64,000 nt of DNA from Lentisphaeria bacterium UBA1732 (GCA_002315855.1 DCIG01000045.1:14002-78001); one strand, 5' to 3'. Shown: positions 44,058 through 53,313, counted from the stretch's first letter. The notes: generated from the letters alone by a model not told the origin. Numbers and translations are program-made.

Positions 44058-45728
44058 CTATGCCTTTGTCTTGCGCTTTTTCAGCATGTCGGCGGCATGA
44101 GTGAGTGCGGATTCTCCGCCGCCCAGCATTCGTGCGATTTCCTTGACTCTTGCTGCGTCGTCCAGTCTTGCGATGCGCGACACCGTTGTATTGTCCTCCG
44201 CGCTTTTGACTACGCGGAAATGGGTGTCGGCGCAGACTGCCACCTGTGCCAGATGCGAGATGGAAATGATTTGTTTGCTCTTGCCCAGCAGGGCCAGTTC
44301 TTCTCCTACGCGGCACGCCGTTTCTCCGCCGATGTTGGCGTCGATTTCGTCGAAAACCAGCGTCGGAATATCGTCTGCATTGGCCAGTACGGTTTTGACG
44401 GCCAGCATGACACGCGCCACTTCACCGCTGCTTGCCACGTCGCGGAGCGGAATCAGCGGCATTCCCGGATTTGCCGAGAATAGAAATTCCACATGGTCGA
44501 ATCCGTTCGCACCGTCCTGTGCCGTTGAAAATTCAATATGATAGGATGCCTGCAAAAATCCCAGTTTGCGGGTCTCGCTGGACAGTACCTCTTCCAGTTC
44601 CCGCGCGGTCTGCCTGCGTTTTGCGGAAAGTTCCTCCGCCGCCTTGTGCCAGACCTCATACAGACCCTTTTCCTGCTTGTCGAATTCTGCTCTCTTCAGT
44701 GCCGCGTCGTCGAATGCGTTCAACCGTTCGCTGAGATTCTCCAGATGCTCCAGTACATCGTCCAGTGTTGGACCGTAACGCCGTTTCAGCGTTTGAATCA
44801 GCCTCATTCGGGCTTCCATTTCATTGAAATCGTTTTCGTTGATTTCCACGCTGTCCGCGAACGATGCCAAATCGCATGACAGTCCGTCGATGGAGTCCCG
44901 TATCCCGTCCAGTGCGGTCAGAAATTCTCCTGCTTTCACGGGTTCGATTCGGTCCAGCGAAAGCAGCATTCGTCGGCAGTCTGCCAGACGCGAACTCAGG
45001 CTTTCTTCGCTTTCCGTCAGAGCCGAGCAGGTCGCCGATGCGATTTCCAGCACGGTGTGAGCGTTTGCGGCGAGTGTATGCCGGGCTTCCAGTTCGTCGT
45101 CTTCTCCTGCATGGAGTCCCGCCTGTTCGATTTCCACGCGGTCGCGGCGGAGTCGGTTTGCCTCTTCGGGGGAGGGCAGGTCTTCGGCGAATTGCTCCCG
45201 TTCTTTGCGGAGTGCGGCGAGTGCTTCCCAGGCGGTGCGGACTGCGTTGCATTCGTCATGCAGTCCGGCGAAACGGTCCAGTACGATCAGGTGATTGGCG
45301 GAATCCAGAATCGACGCGTTTTCGTTCGCCGCGTGAACATCCACCAGATAGGACGAAATCGTCCTCAGCAGTGCCAGTGTTACCGATGCCCCGTTGATGA
45401 AATTACGGCTGGATGTTGCTGTCATCACGCGCCGCACCAGAATGGTGTCGGGACTGTCCGGCGAAATCAGCGAGTTTTCTTCCAGAATCGCGCGCAGGAC
45501 CGGCTGTGTCCCCGGGGCAATGCTGAATTCTGCTGATATTTCACATTGACGCGCTCCGTTTCGGATGGCGGATTTGTCTGCTCTCGCTCCGAAAAGCAGC
45601 GACAAAGCTCCCATGAAAACCGATTTGCCTGCTCCGGTTTCCCCGGTAACTGCATTGAATGATGATCCGAATTCGACTTCGGCTTCTTGGACGATTGCCA
45701 GATTTTGTACACTGAGCCAGTTTAGCAT
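44058..45728 (-). CDS. recN: DNA repair protein RecN
   Basis: A 556-residue SMC-like ATPase for double-strand break repair. It starts MLNWLSVQNLAIV, with Walker A GETGAGKS near residue 33. Coiled-coil arms fill the middle, and the C-terminal lobe has DVASSGEVARVMLA (signature), Walker B TLVFDEIDANIGG and ISHLAQVA. The frame is open further upstream, but the ATG at 45728 gives the family start. A promoter lies at 45903-45930 and the 165-base leader contains an intergenic hairpin element. Confidence 0.95.
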   Translation of the reverse strand: MLNWLSVQNLAIVQEAEVEFGSSFNAVTGETGAGKSVFMGALSLLFGARADKSAIRNGARQCEISAEFSIAPGTQPVLRAILEENSLISPDSPDTILVRRVMTATSSRNFINGASVTLALLRTISSYLVDVHAANENASILDSANHLIVLDRFAGLHDECNAVRTAWEALAALRKEREQFAEDLPSPEEANRLRRDRVEIEQAGLHAGEDDELEARHTLAANAHTVLEIASATCSALTESEESLSSRLADCRRMLLSLDRIEPVKAGEFLTALDGIRDSIDGLSCDLASFADSVEINENDFNEMEARMRLIQTLKRRYGPTLDDVLEHLENLSERLNAFDDAALKRAEFDKQEKGLYEVWHKAAEELSAKRRQTARELEEVLSSETRKLGFLQASYHIEFSTAQDGANGFDHVEFLFSANPGMPLIPLRDVASSGEVARVMLAVKTVLANADDIPTLVFDEIDANIGGETACRVGEELALLGKSKQIISISHLAQVAVCADTHFRVVKSAEDNTTVSRIARLDDAARVKEIARMLGGGESALTHAADMLKKRKTKA

Positions 45729-45763
45729 ATTGGATGATCCCCGTGAGGAATACTGTATTTTTT

Positions 45764-45888
45764 GAGCTGATTTCAAAAGTCGTTGGCGGGCATGGTTTGA
45801 GGCGGTTGCTGGGGAAGTAACCGCCGGAAACGCTCTTCCGGCAAATGCCGAAGAAAATTTCAAATCTCCCGCAGGACTTTGAAAATTT
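45764..45888 (-). repeat. Intergenic hairpin element, copy B
   Basis: Lies in the recN leader. The core GAGGCGGTTGCT...AACCGCCGGAAACGCTCTTCCGGCAAATG matches copy A at most positions across about 50 bases and forms GGCGGTT / AACCGCC and CCGGAA / TTCCGG hairpins. GAGCTGATTTCAAAAG ends it next to the gene. Confidence 0.75.
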
Positions 45889-45902
45889 GTCCCCGCCTAT
45901 GA

Positions 45903-45930
45903 AAAATACGGCTTTTTTCTGAAAAATCAA
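45903..45930 (-). promoter_or_regulatory. Candidate promoter of recN
   Basis: Minus strand TTGATT, 16 bases, TATTTT. No SOS-box-like sequence was noticed nearby. The 425-base gap to nth (46154) holds this and repeat copy B. Confidence 0.45.
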
Positions 45931-46153
45931 CTGAATTTTATTGAAAAATATGAAAAAAAAGATGCCTCTGCTTGAAACACGCCCCCGATGAAAGTATATT
46001 TATCACCGAATCTGATTTCTATTCTTTAATTTTAAGAACTGATTTCTTTTTTTGAATTTGGCTCATGAGTCTTCTGAATTGAATTTCGCCCGGATGCGTC
46101 CTTTCAATTCGGAGTCTTGCCTTGTATGTCCCCATTTGAAAAAACAGGTCTCA

Positions 46154-46867
46154 ATGAACGGAAAAAACAACAGAATCCGCCGGAAAGCGGAACTCATCTA
46201 CGATACGCTGATGGCTCTTTATGGTCCTCAGAAATGCTGCCTTGAGCACAATACGCCTTTTCAGCTCCTCGTGGCCACCATTCTCTCTGCTCAGTGCACG
46301 GACAAAAAGGTGAACAGCATTACGCCCGCGTTGTTTGAACGCTGGCCCGATGCCAAAGCCTTTGCTTCCTGTTCTCAGACTGAACTGGAGGATGCAATTC
46401 ATGTCTGCGGTTTTTTCCATGCGAAAGCGGAACACATTCGCGGCGCGGCAAAAATGCTCGTGGATCTGTATGGCGGTGAAGTCCCGCAGAATATGGACGC
46501 TTTGACCAAACTCCCCGGTGTCGGTCGCAAAACGGCTAATGTCGTGCTCGGCGATGCCTTTGAAACGCCCGGTCTTCCCGTCGATACCCATGTGAAACGC
46601 CTCACCAATCTGATTGGTCTTGCGGATACGGATGACCCCGTCAGAATCGAACAGTTCCTTTGTTCGATTCTCCCTCCCGGAAAATGGGCGCAGTTCTCTC
46701 ACTTGCTGATTCTTCACGGGCGTACCCGATGCCCCGCCCGCCGTCCTGATTGTGCCGGTTGTGAAATTTCCGAATTTTGTGATTTCATGCAGAAAGCATC
46801 CTCGAAGACACCCCAGAAAATGAAAACAAACGCCCCGAAGCCACGAAAGAAAAACAATCATGAATAA
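46154..46867 (+). CDS. nth: Endonuclease III
   Basis: A 237-residue base-excision glycosylase/AP lyase for oxidised pyrimidines. It has LSAQCTDKKVN, the helix-hairpin-helix LPGVGRKTANVVLGDAF with the catalytic lysine, VDTHVKRL with the catalytic aspartate, and the [4Fe-4S] loop CPARRPDCAGCEISEFC (C-x6-C-x2-C-x5-C). A basic Lys/Pro tail extends the C-terminus. The ATG at 46154 has AGGT five bases upstream; a start at 46052 is in frame but adds a non-conserved segment. It heads a four-gene unit with overlapping ends. Confidence 0.95.
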   Translation: MNGKNNRIRRKAELIYDTLMALYGPQKCCLEHNTPFQLLVATILSAQCTDKKVNSITPALFERWPDAKAFASCSQTELEDAIHVCGFFHAKAEHIRGAAKMLVDLYGGEVPQNMDALTKLPGVGRKTANVVLGDAFETPGLPVDTHVKRLTNLIGLADTDDPVRIEQFLCSILPPGKWAQFSHLLILHGRTRCPARRPDCAGCEISEFCDFMQKASSKTPQKMKTNAPKPRKKNNHE

Positions 46868-47564
46868 ATTCAAAAAAGCATTCCGGAAAATTCACAAATT
46901 CCCGGACTGGCTGTACTGGTTCCCATCACGCATTATGCTGTTGTGGCGGCATTTGACGCCAACGGAAATTATTGACCCCAATGGCCTTTTGGAGGAGTAT
47001 CTGCAAACTCCTTCCCGTGTCTGTGTGGTTACTCTTTGGCACAACCGCCTGTTGATGCTTCCCCCGGCGTTTCCCAAGTCCATTCGTCAGCGCACGGTTG
47101 CCGTGATCAGTGCCTCCCGCGATGGTCAGTATATCGCTGATTTCGCCGCTCAGTTCGGCGTGAAGAGCATTCGCGGCTCCAGCCGCGGCGATGCCGTTTC
47201 CGTCCTGCGCAATGCCCTCAATACCGTGAAGGGCGGATGTCTTGTGGCATTCACCCCCGATGGCCCGCGCGGTCCCCGTTACCGCATGAGCAAAGGTCCC
47301 GTTCATGTCGCGTCCAAACTCGGCGCGCCTTTGATTGCCGTCGGCATTAACTATTCCGCTTACTGGTCAATCCGGAGCTGGGACGGGTTCCGCATTCCGA
47401 AGCCCTGGTCGAAAATGAAAATCGTAATCGGGGATGAACTTCATGTCCCGCAGAACCTCAATGCCAATCAGATGGAGGAATGGCGTCTCAAAGCTCAGGA
47501 TGAACTTGACCGGGTCTCTATGGTTACGTTGCAGGAAAGACAGTCGATTACATGGAAAAATTAG
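46860..47564 (+). CDS. DUF374 lysophospholipid acyltransferase-like protein
   Basis: A 234-residue protein of the DUF374/LPLAT group. It has VTLWHNRLLMLPP with the His of the acyltransferase motif, ISASRDGQYIADFAAQFGVKSIRGSSRGDA, then FTPDGPRGPRYRMSKG and APLIAVGINYSAYW. Family members act on lipid A-like or lysophospholipid acceptors at the inner membrane. Some are close to Kdo/lipid A genes, but here the neighbours are nth and cinA. It overlaps nth by eight bases and cinA by thirteen. Confidence 0.9.
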   Translation: MNKFKKAFRKIHKFPDWLYWFPSRIMLLWRHLTPTEIIDPNGLLEEYLQTPSRVCVVTLWHNRLLMLPPAFPKSIRQRTVAVISASRDGQYIADFAAQFGVKSIRGSSRGDAVSVLRNALNTVKGGCLVAFTPDGPRGPRYRMSKGPVHVASKLGAPLIAVGINYSAYWSIRSWDGFRIPKPWSKMKIVIGDELHVPQNLNANQMEEWRLKAQDELDRVSMVTLQERQSITWKN

Positions 47565-48808
47565 CAGTCATTTGCATTGGCGATGAGCTTCTGAAAGGGG
47601 CCGTCGTAAACACCGGTTTAGCCGCAATCGGGCATTTCCTCCTCGAATACGGCATAATCCCCGAATTTGCCTGTGAAATCCCCGATACACGGGAGGCTAT
47701 TGAGGAAGCTCTTGAGTTCGCCCTGAAAAAAGCCGATACGGTCATTACCAGCGGCGGCCTTGGCTCCACGGCGGATGATGTTACCAAGGAATTTATCGCG
47801 GCCAGTCTCGGAATCCGTCTGGAGGAGAACGGCGAGGCCATGCGCAATGTTCAGGCTTTCTGGAGAATGAAGCATCCCGGCGAGGAAGTCCCTCATCGGG
47901 TGTTCAATCAGGCTCTTGTTCCTGTTGGCGCTAAAGTCCTTCAGAATGACTGCGGCTCTGCTCCCGGTCTCATTCTGACCGTCCCTGAGTCTTCGGAAGA
48001 ATTTGCGGGGAAGACCATTGTCATGCTCCCCGGTTCGCCCTCCGAACTTGAGCCAATGCTTGCCGGAAAACTTGCCGCATGGGTGCGCCGTGAACTGAAA
48101 ACTCAGGTCTTTACCCGCGAATTTCGCATTTGCGGACGGCGCGAGGGCGATGTCGAGGAGCGTATGCTTCCTGTTTTGAGCCGTCATCATGGTTCTCTGG
48201 ATGCCGCTTACTGCGCCACAGCCCAGTTCGTGCGCCTGTTCATCCGTTCCCGCAATCCTGAAGTCATGGATGCTTCCATCTCCGAAATACGGGCGGAATT
48301 TGGCGATGATTTGCTCCGGGATGAGCACGTCAGCCTGCCCGAAGAAGTATTCGAGCTGCTCCGCGACAATGGCGGGACGCTTGCCGTCGCGGAATCCTGT
48401 ACAGGCGGTCTCGTTTCCAAGTGGATGACCGACATGCCGGGCAGTTCCGAGGTGTTCTGCGGCTCTGTCGTCAGCTACAGCAATGAGGTCAAATCCTCCT
48501 TGCTTCAGGTCCCCGGTGAAATCCTGAAAAAATACGGTGCCGTGAGCAGGGAGACTGCCCGCGCCATGCTGGATGGACTGCGTACAGCCATACCTTCGGA
48601 TGCCGCAATCGCTTTGACCGGCATTGCAGGTCCCGGAGGTGCTTCCGTCGGCAAGCCTGTCGGTCTCGTCTATGCCGCTGTCCGTTACCGGGATACAGTG
48701 GATGTGTGCGAGCTGCGCCTGCGCAGAAGCCGCGAACAGATTCGCGCCGGAGCCGCGGCGGAAGCGCTGGATCACCTGCGCCGCATGATTCTGCATCCCG
48801 CTGAATGA
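47552..48808 (+). CDS. cinA: CinA family protein (nicotinamide-nucleotide amidohydrolase)
   Basis: A 418-residue two-domain protein. The N-terminal MoCF-like domain has CIGDELLKGAVVNT, TSGGLGSTADDVTKE and MLPGSPSELEPML. The C-terminal PncC domain has LAVAESCTGGLVSKWMTD, FCGSVVSYSNEVK and GIAGPGGASVGKPVGLVY. CinA hydrolyses nicotinamide mononucleotide in NAD salvage; a link to competence is known only in some species. It overlaps its neighbours on both sides, so it is translated as part of the nth operon. Confidence 0.94.
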   Translation: MEKLAVICIGDELLKGAVVNTGLAAIGHFLLEYGIIPEFACEIPDTREAIEEALEFALKKADTVITSGGLGSTADDVTKEFIAASLGIRLEENGEAMRNVQAFWRMKHPGEEVPHRVFNQALVPVGAKVLQNDCGSAPGLILTVPESSEEFAGKTIVMLPGSPSELEPMLAGKLAAWVRRELKTQVFTREFRICGRREGDVEERMLPVLSRHHGSLDAAYCATAQFVRLFIRSRNPEVMDASISEIRAEFGDDLLRDEHVSLPEEVFELLRDNGGTLAVAESCTGGLVSKWMTDMPGSSEVFCGSVVSYSNEVKSSLLQVPGEILKKYGAVSRETARAMLDGLRTAIPSDAAIALTGIAGPGGASVGKPVGLVYAAVRYRDTVDVCELRLRRSREQIRAGAAAEALDHLRRMILHPAE

Positions 48809-50547
48809 AAACAAGCGGAATGATGAAGATGCTTCACGATAATCAACCTCGTACTGACGGTGTGCCGGACCGTATCAGTGCTTTGGCGTTCCTGCGCTAT
48901 CTGCTGAACGCCGCATGGCCGTTCCGCTTCGTCTATTTGGGGATTCTGCTTCTGATGATTGCCTCGGCGGCCGCCGGGTACATCCAGCCCCTTTTGCAGA
49001 AGAAACTGATTAATATTCTCACCTCGGACGGAGCAGCGAAAGACGGCGTCTGGGCTGTCTTCATTTGGACGGGCATCCTGTATGGATTCATCCGCGTGGA
49101 AAACTCCATTCAGATGTATGCCGTCAACTCCACCGTGCAGAAGGTCATGTACCGCCTCAAATCGCGGATTATGGCGAAACTGCTGGAACTGCCCGTCGGT
49201 CTCCTCAATCAGCTCGGCGGCGGCTACCTCGCAGGTCGTCTGAACAGCGATTTGACACAGATTCAGCTCTTTTTCTCGAATATCCTGTTCTCCATGATTC
49301 TGAACGTGCTTCAGGTCATTGGCGGGCTTGTTCTCCTCTTCATTCTGAACTGGAAAGTCGGTCTTGCCACACTCCTCATTTTCCCCCTTTACCTGCTGCT
49401 TCTGATGCACTTCCGCGGCAAACACTACCGCCTGTCGAAGCAGATGAGCGAGGAGCGGGCGAAAAATCAGCGCATGGTCTCCAACTCAATTGTGAGCATA
49501 AGCATGGTCAAAAGTCATGCGGCGGAGGACAAGGTCAACTCCAAAATACGAAGCGGATTTGCACGTGAAACGGTCTTTCGTCTTGAATCTGTTAAGGTTG
49601 CGAATATCTTTCTCTTCCTGTCGAACATGATTCCCATGCTCAGTCAGGGCATTCTGGCAACCGTCGGTGTTTACCTCATTCTGAGGGGAAACTGGACGCT
49701 TGGGATGCTTTGGGCTCTGCACTGCTACATGAACAATGTCTTTTCCCCGCTGGGAAGCCTTTGCAGTTCGTATCTTACTTATCAGACTGCACTTGCGGGG
49801 GCGGTGCGGCTGATTGAACTGGAACAGCACACCAGCGAACCTCATATCGAGGGGGGAATCTCCGATTTTGAGCTGAAAGGCAAGGTTGAAATCCGTGATT
49901 TGGACTTCGGCTACCACGGCAGAAACGATGTGCTGAAACAGGCAAATCTGAGGGTAAATCCGGGGGAACACCTCGTAATCATGGGGGCATCCGGATCGGG
50001 GAAAAGCACGCTTTTCGCCCTGCTGCTGGGATTCTTCCGTCCGTCCGGCGGAAAAATCCTGATTGATGATATTGATTTAACTGACTACAATATGAAAGTG
50101 TTGCGCCGGAAAATCGGCTACATCGGCGCAACGGGCGACTTCATCCACGGCACCATCCGCGAAAACCTGCTGATCGGATGCCGGATACGCCCGGATGACG
50201 CTCAGATCATGAAGGCGCTGAACGCCTCCGGCGCAGACTTCATTCAGGCTCTTCCTGAGGGGATTGATACGGTTTTGCAGGAGGCCCGCACCAACTTTTC
50301 CTTCGGAGAACAGCTCCGTCTTTCCCTCGCCCGTGAGCTTCTGCGAGGGTGCGACCTGCTCCTGATTGATGAGGCGACCGCCAACCTCGACCGGGCAAAC
50401 GAAACCAACTTCCTTGAGACCGTTTTCCGGGTTTTTGAGGGGAAAACGATCCTGATGATCCGTCATACTTCGCACCCGCTGACGGATTCTCTGCCGCATG
50501 TCGAGCTGAAAGACGGCAAATTCGAGCTCAAAAGCACTGCATTTTGA
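48805..50547 (+). CDS. ABC exporter, fused membrane and ATPase domains, atypical signature motif
   Basis: A 580-residue type IV ABC half-transporter. Six helices (about 30-320) have the exporter layout, including QLGGGYLAGRLNSDLTQIQ before the third helix. The ATPase domain has Walker A GASGSGKS, Walker B LLLIDEATANLD and a His in MIRHTSH. The signature, normally LSGGQ, reads FSFGEQ, so ATP-site geometry may be altered. Homodimer or heterodimer partners are unknown. The start overlaps the cinA stop (ATGA); an ATG at 48820 is also possible. It is the last gene of the nth unit and ends at a hairpin shared with the convergent glycosyltransferase gene. Confidence 0.88.
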   Translation: MKTSGMMKMLHDNQPRTDGVPDRISALAFLRYLLNAAWPFRFVYLGILLLMIASAAAGYIQPLLQKKLINILTSDGAAKDGVWAVFIWTGILYGFIRVENSIQMYAVNSTVQKVMYRLKSRIMAKLLELPVGLLNQLGGGYLAGRLNSDLTQIQLFFSNILFSMILNVLQVIGGLVLLFILNWKVGLATLLIFPLYLLLLMHFRGKHYRLSKQMSEERAKNQRMVSNSIVSISMVKSHAAEDKVNSKIRSGFARETVFRLESVKVANIFLFLSNMIPMLSQGILATVGVYLILRGNWTLGMLWALHCYMNNVFSPLGSLCSSYLTYQTALAGAVRLIELEQHTSEPHIEGGISDFELKGKVEIRDLDFGYHGRNDVLKQANLRVNPGEHLVIMGASGSGKSTLFALLLGFFRPSGGKILIDDIDLTDYNMKVLRRKIGYIGATGDFIHGTIRENLLIGCRIRPDDAQIMKALNASGADFIQALPEGIDTVLQEARTNFSFGEQLRLSLARELLRGCDLLLIDEATANLDRANETNFLETVFRVFEGKTILMIRHTSHPLTDSLPHVELKDGKFELKSTAF

Positions 50548-50551
50548 ACTG

Positions 50552-50587
50552 AAAAAATTCCCCTCATGAAAATTCATGAGAGGAATT
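50552..50587. terminator. Hairpin terminator between convergent ABC exporter and GT2 genes
   Basis: A 15-bp stem with one mismatch, AATTCCxCTCATGAA / TTCATGAGxGGAATT, with a two-base gap at the loop. On the minus strand it runs into six T, so it mainly ends the GT2 operon. Confidence 0.75.
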
Positions 50588-50611
50588 GTATCTTTCCGCA
50601 AACAGAATGGT

Positions 50612-51874
50612 TTACTTCTGCGGTTGAGTCTTCTGACCCGGTTTCGGCAGGTTATCCAGCACGATTTTGGGCGGTTTCCAGTATTCGTGGTACATATTCG
50701 ACCATTCACGCTGCAAATCCTGCGAGGGTTCGAGGCCCATGTTGCGGAGCGCAACCAGCTTCATATTGAACATCATACAGCGGACGGGCAGTGTGTAAGG
50801 GAGGCATCCCAAAGCCGACCGGTAGACATCCTCAATGAACTGAACATCGTTTCTGAGGTAGCTGAAGTAGATTTTGTGCTCCCATGCACCGAGGTCATCC
50901 GGGGCAATCTGAAGAGCCTTTTCGACCAGCCTGGTGGCAAGCACTTTGTTGCTCTGTTCGAGGAACATGGCGAGACCGAGGTAGCCAAGCACGAGGTGGC
51001 GGTTTTCGGGTGTCAGCGGAGGGGGATTGAGGTTGAGAACGCTCTGATACAGCTCAGGGTTGAGCTTAATCATCTGTTCCCCCATCCAGCGGAACGGCTC
51101 CTGTGCGGCGGCATCCAGCAGACGCGAGTTCTGCTTGTCATGAACGCGGTAGAGAGTGCGCGGGGTATCGGCATCATAGTGGATGTCGGTATCTGCGGCA
51201 AGGCGCATCATGAGGTAAACATCGTCATTAATGCCGGAGTTCGCCACCGGCTCGAAGTAGTTATGAGCGGCGAGAGCCTCCGCCCGGATGACCATGGCAT
51301 TGATGTTGATTTTCGGGGTGAAGAAAGCATTGAACTCGGAGTATTCGCCGCCGTGGACTTCGCCCGTGAGGCCATTGTCATTGAACAGGAACTTGCGTGC
51401 ATAACTGGCACTGTAGTTGGGGTGAGCATCCATCATGGCAATGACGGAAGCGAGGTCAAACGGGAGCATGATGTCATCCTGGTCGAAAGACAGGATATAG
51501 CGACCTCGCGCCTGCTTGCACATTTCCGTTCTGGCACGCCCGACGCCGAGGTTCTTTTCGGAACGCATGGGACGGACGATGTCAGGATAACGCTGAGCAT
51601 ACTCGTCAATGATACTCTGAGAGTCATCGGGCGAGCAGTCGTTGAACATGATGATTTCACTGCTTCGGAGAGTTTTTACGACGCGGATAATCGAGTCCAC
51701 AGTGAGGCGGAGATAGTCGGGATTCGCCTTGTAGACAGGAAGCAGGAACGTGGCTTCGCAACGGTCAGAATCAGCCGCCGCCGTGTCCGAAACGGACGGA
51801 GACGGCTGAAGTGCCTGCTGTGAAGCATCGGGATTTGCCGGAAGAGGTGCGGTTTCAGGAGCTGTTCCGGTTAT
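50612..51874 (-). CDS. GT2-family glycosyltransferase, probable non-canonical AUA start
   Basis: A GT-A fold transferase of about 420 residues. The first canonical start in frame is a GTG at 51700, which would remove strand 1. The frame above it reads ATFLLPVYKANPDYLRLTVDSII, the usual GT2 beginning. No ATG, GTG or TTG exists between the upstream stop codon and 51700. An ATA at 51874 overlaps the stop of the previous gene (ATAA) and has GGGGAAGGG six bases upstream, so I take it as the likely start. FSFDQDD is the nucleotide-sugar/metal site (read as YILSFDQDDIML). A TPR-like helical region follows (about 290-390). It is the last gene of a PqqD-like / heptosyltransferase / GT2 unit. Confidence 0.8.
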   Translation of the reverse strand: MTGTAPETAPLPANPDASQQALQPSPSVSDTAAADSDRCEATFLLPVYKANPDYLRLTVDSIIRVVKTLRSSEIIMFNDCSPDDSQSIIDEYAQRYPDIVRPMRSEKNLGVGRARTEMCKQARGRYILSFDQDDIMLPFDLASVIAMMDAHPNYSASYARKFLFNDNGLTGEVHGGEYSEFNAFFTPKININAMVIRAEALAAHNYFEPVANSGINDDVYLMMRLAADTDIHYDADTPRTLYRVHDKQNSRLLDAAAQEPFRWMGEQMIKLNPELYQSVLNLNPPPLTPENRHLVLGYLGLAMFLEQSNKVLATRLVEKALQIAPDDLGAWEHKIYFSYLRNDVQFIEDVYRSALGCLPYTLPVRCMMFNMKLVALRNMGLEPSQDLQREWSNMYHEYWKPPKIVLDNLPKPGQKTQPQK

Positions 51875-53313
51875 TTTTTGCCCTTCCCCGCAAAAGGGCA
51901 GGGGGGAACCTCCGTGACCAGGCTGGATTTCGTCTGCTCAATGACCTGCAAATCGCAAATGTGCTGAAGCTGTTTCTGGAACTGAGGAATGCGCATGACG
52001 GTGTCCTGAACCATTTTCGGGGAGATGGTCTTGGTACATTCAATTTCGCGGGGAGTACCGACGTGGCGCGGACACCAGACAGGAGCTTTGGTGTCGAAGA
52101 AGAAATTGGTGTCATTCCAGCAGCCGTGGCAGAACAGGAAGTTTGTAACGCGGTATGGGGTGGGGAACTCGCAGTTCGGCATCGTGAAGCCGGAAATCAT
52201 GACAATCGGAATATCGCAGTTCCAGGCAAGCCACGAGAGACCGCTGGGAAGCCCGATGAAGAAATCGGCATGTTCCAAGTAGTGAATACGCTCGGAAAGA
52301 GGGATTACGCCGGTCAGGTCTTCCGCTTCGGAGGGAATCACATAGTCATGCTGCGCCGTGAAAAACAGTCTTCTGTCGCGGTCGATGTCGAACACGCGGT
52401 AGCCGTAGGATTTGAGCCAGCGAATGAGGATATTCCATCCATCGGGATAGTTCCAGTATTTCGTGGGGTTCGTCGCCATGGTGGAAATGCAGACGTAAGG
52501 TTCCTTGACCGGACGTGCAGACCCGCGAGGGAGACGGCACTTGAGGTTTTCGAGTGGGAGTCCAAGAATCTGAGCGACAGCCTGCTGCATTCCGAGGAGC
52601 TGGTGTTCGACGGGGCGCCATGGCTTGCGATCCGCTTCAAAAATGCCGCAGAAATAGATGGCATAAGCATCTTTGAGAGTCGGCTTCGTCGCAAGTGCGA
52701 TGTATTCGAGACCGGGGTAGAGTTTTCCGCTGAGGCGAATCATCCATTCACCGAGGACGGCGGTAACTTTGGCCTTGCGCATAATGCGGAACTGTTCGAT
52801 GTAAGGAAGCCATGCGAGGTTGTCGCCAAGTCCGCCATCGGGGATGACGATATAGACGCGCTGATCCTGACAATCGTAGTTTGCATCAAAGACGAGTTCG
52901 TCATTGAGGTAAACTTCGAGGCGGTACCGGACATAAAATTTATTGGTGCCGACATAAAATTCGCCCGATTTGTGGAAATGCTCTTCCAGCAGCATGGCGG
53001 AATCGAGGTCGTAGACGCGGAGTTTGAACTGAACATCCGGATTTGAGAGGTTCGGGAATGCGATGCGGTAGCCGTAAGCAAAGTCATAGCGGAAATGATT
53101 ACGGCCTTCCATGAGGGGGACCTGCGCCATATTCACCGTGGCACCGATGGCACTGCGGGGATCGGGACCGATTTCCGGACCAATGCGAGGCGGTTCGGGC
53201 GGCTGCTGTGAAGCCGCATTGACCGACTGAAGCTGATCCCGCTGAGGATTGAGGGTAAAATTCCCGAAGACGGGGTTATTGAACGAATAAGATGGTTTGT
53301 TAGCGTCTGCCAT
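51871..53313 (-). CDS. Autotransporter strand-loop-strand O-heptosyltransferase-like protein (TibC/Aah family)
   Basis: A 480-residue GT-B enzyme. The N-terminal domain (about 70-150) is beta-rich. The core has VIPDGGLGDNLAWLPYIEQF at 156-175, EPYVCISTMATNPTKYWNYP and DFFIGLPSGLSWLAWNCDIP. Four cysteines, Cys395, Cys398 (FCHGCWND), Cys414 (WCPRHVGTP) and Cys426 (ECTK), match the iron-finger of TibC. Known relatives attach heptose to serines of autotransporter adhesins in the cytoplasm before export. No autotransporter with strand-loop-strand repeats is in the window. The gene follows a PqqD-like gene and overlaps a GT2 gene, so its target may be another peptide or protein. Confidence 0.85.
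   Translation of the reverse strand: MADANKPSYSFNNPVFGNFTLNPQRDQLQSVNAASQQPPEPPRIGPEIGPDPRSAIGATVNMAQVPLMEGRNHFRYDFAYGYRIAFPNLSNPDVQFKLRVYDLDSAMLLEEHFHKSGEFYVGTNKFYVRYRLEVYLNDELVFDANYDCQDQRVYIVIPDGGLGDNLAWLPYIEQFRIMRKAKVTAVLGEWMIRLSGKLYPGLEYIALATKPTLKDAYAIYFCGIFEADRKPWRPVEHQLLGMQQAVAQILGLPLENLKCRLPRGSARPVKEPYVCISTMATNPTKYWNYPDGWNILIRWLKSYGYRVFDIDRDRRLFFTAQHDYVIPSEAEDLTGVIPLSERIHYLEHADFFIGLPSGLSWLAWNCDIPIVMISGFTMPNCEFPTPYRVTNFLFCHGCWNDTNFFFDTKAPVWCPRHVGTPREIECTKTISPKMVQDTVMRIPQFQKQLQHICDLQVIEQTKSSLVTEVPPCPFAGKGKK

Noticed and set aside
50576..51823. 415-codon frame antisense to the GT2 gene
   Set aside because: It mirrors the GT2 coding frame and has no recognisable domain or ribosome site.
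51811..53046. 411-codon frame antisense to the heptosyltransferase gene
   Set aside because: The opposite strand holds a clear TibC-type protein; this frame is its mirror.
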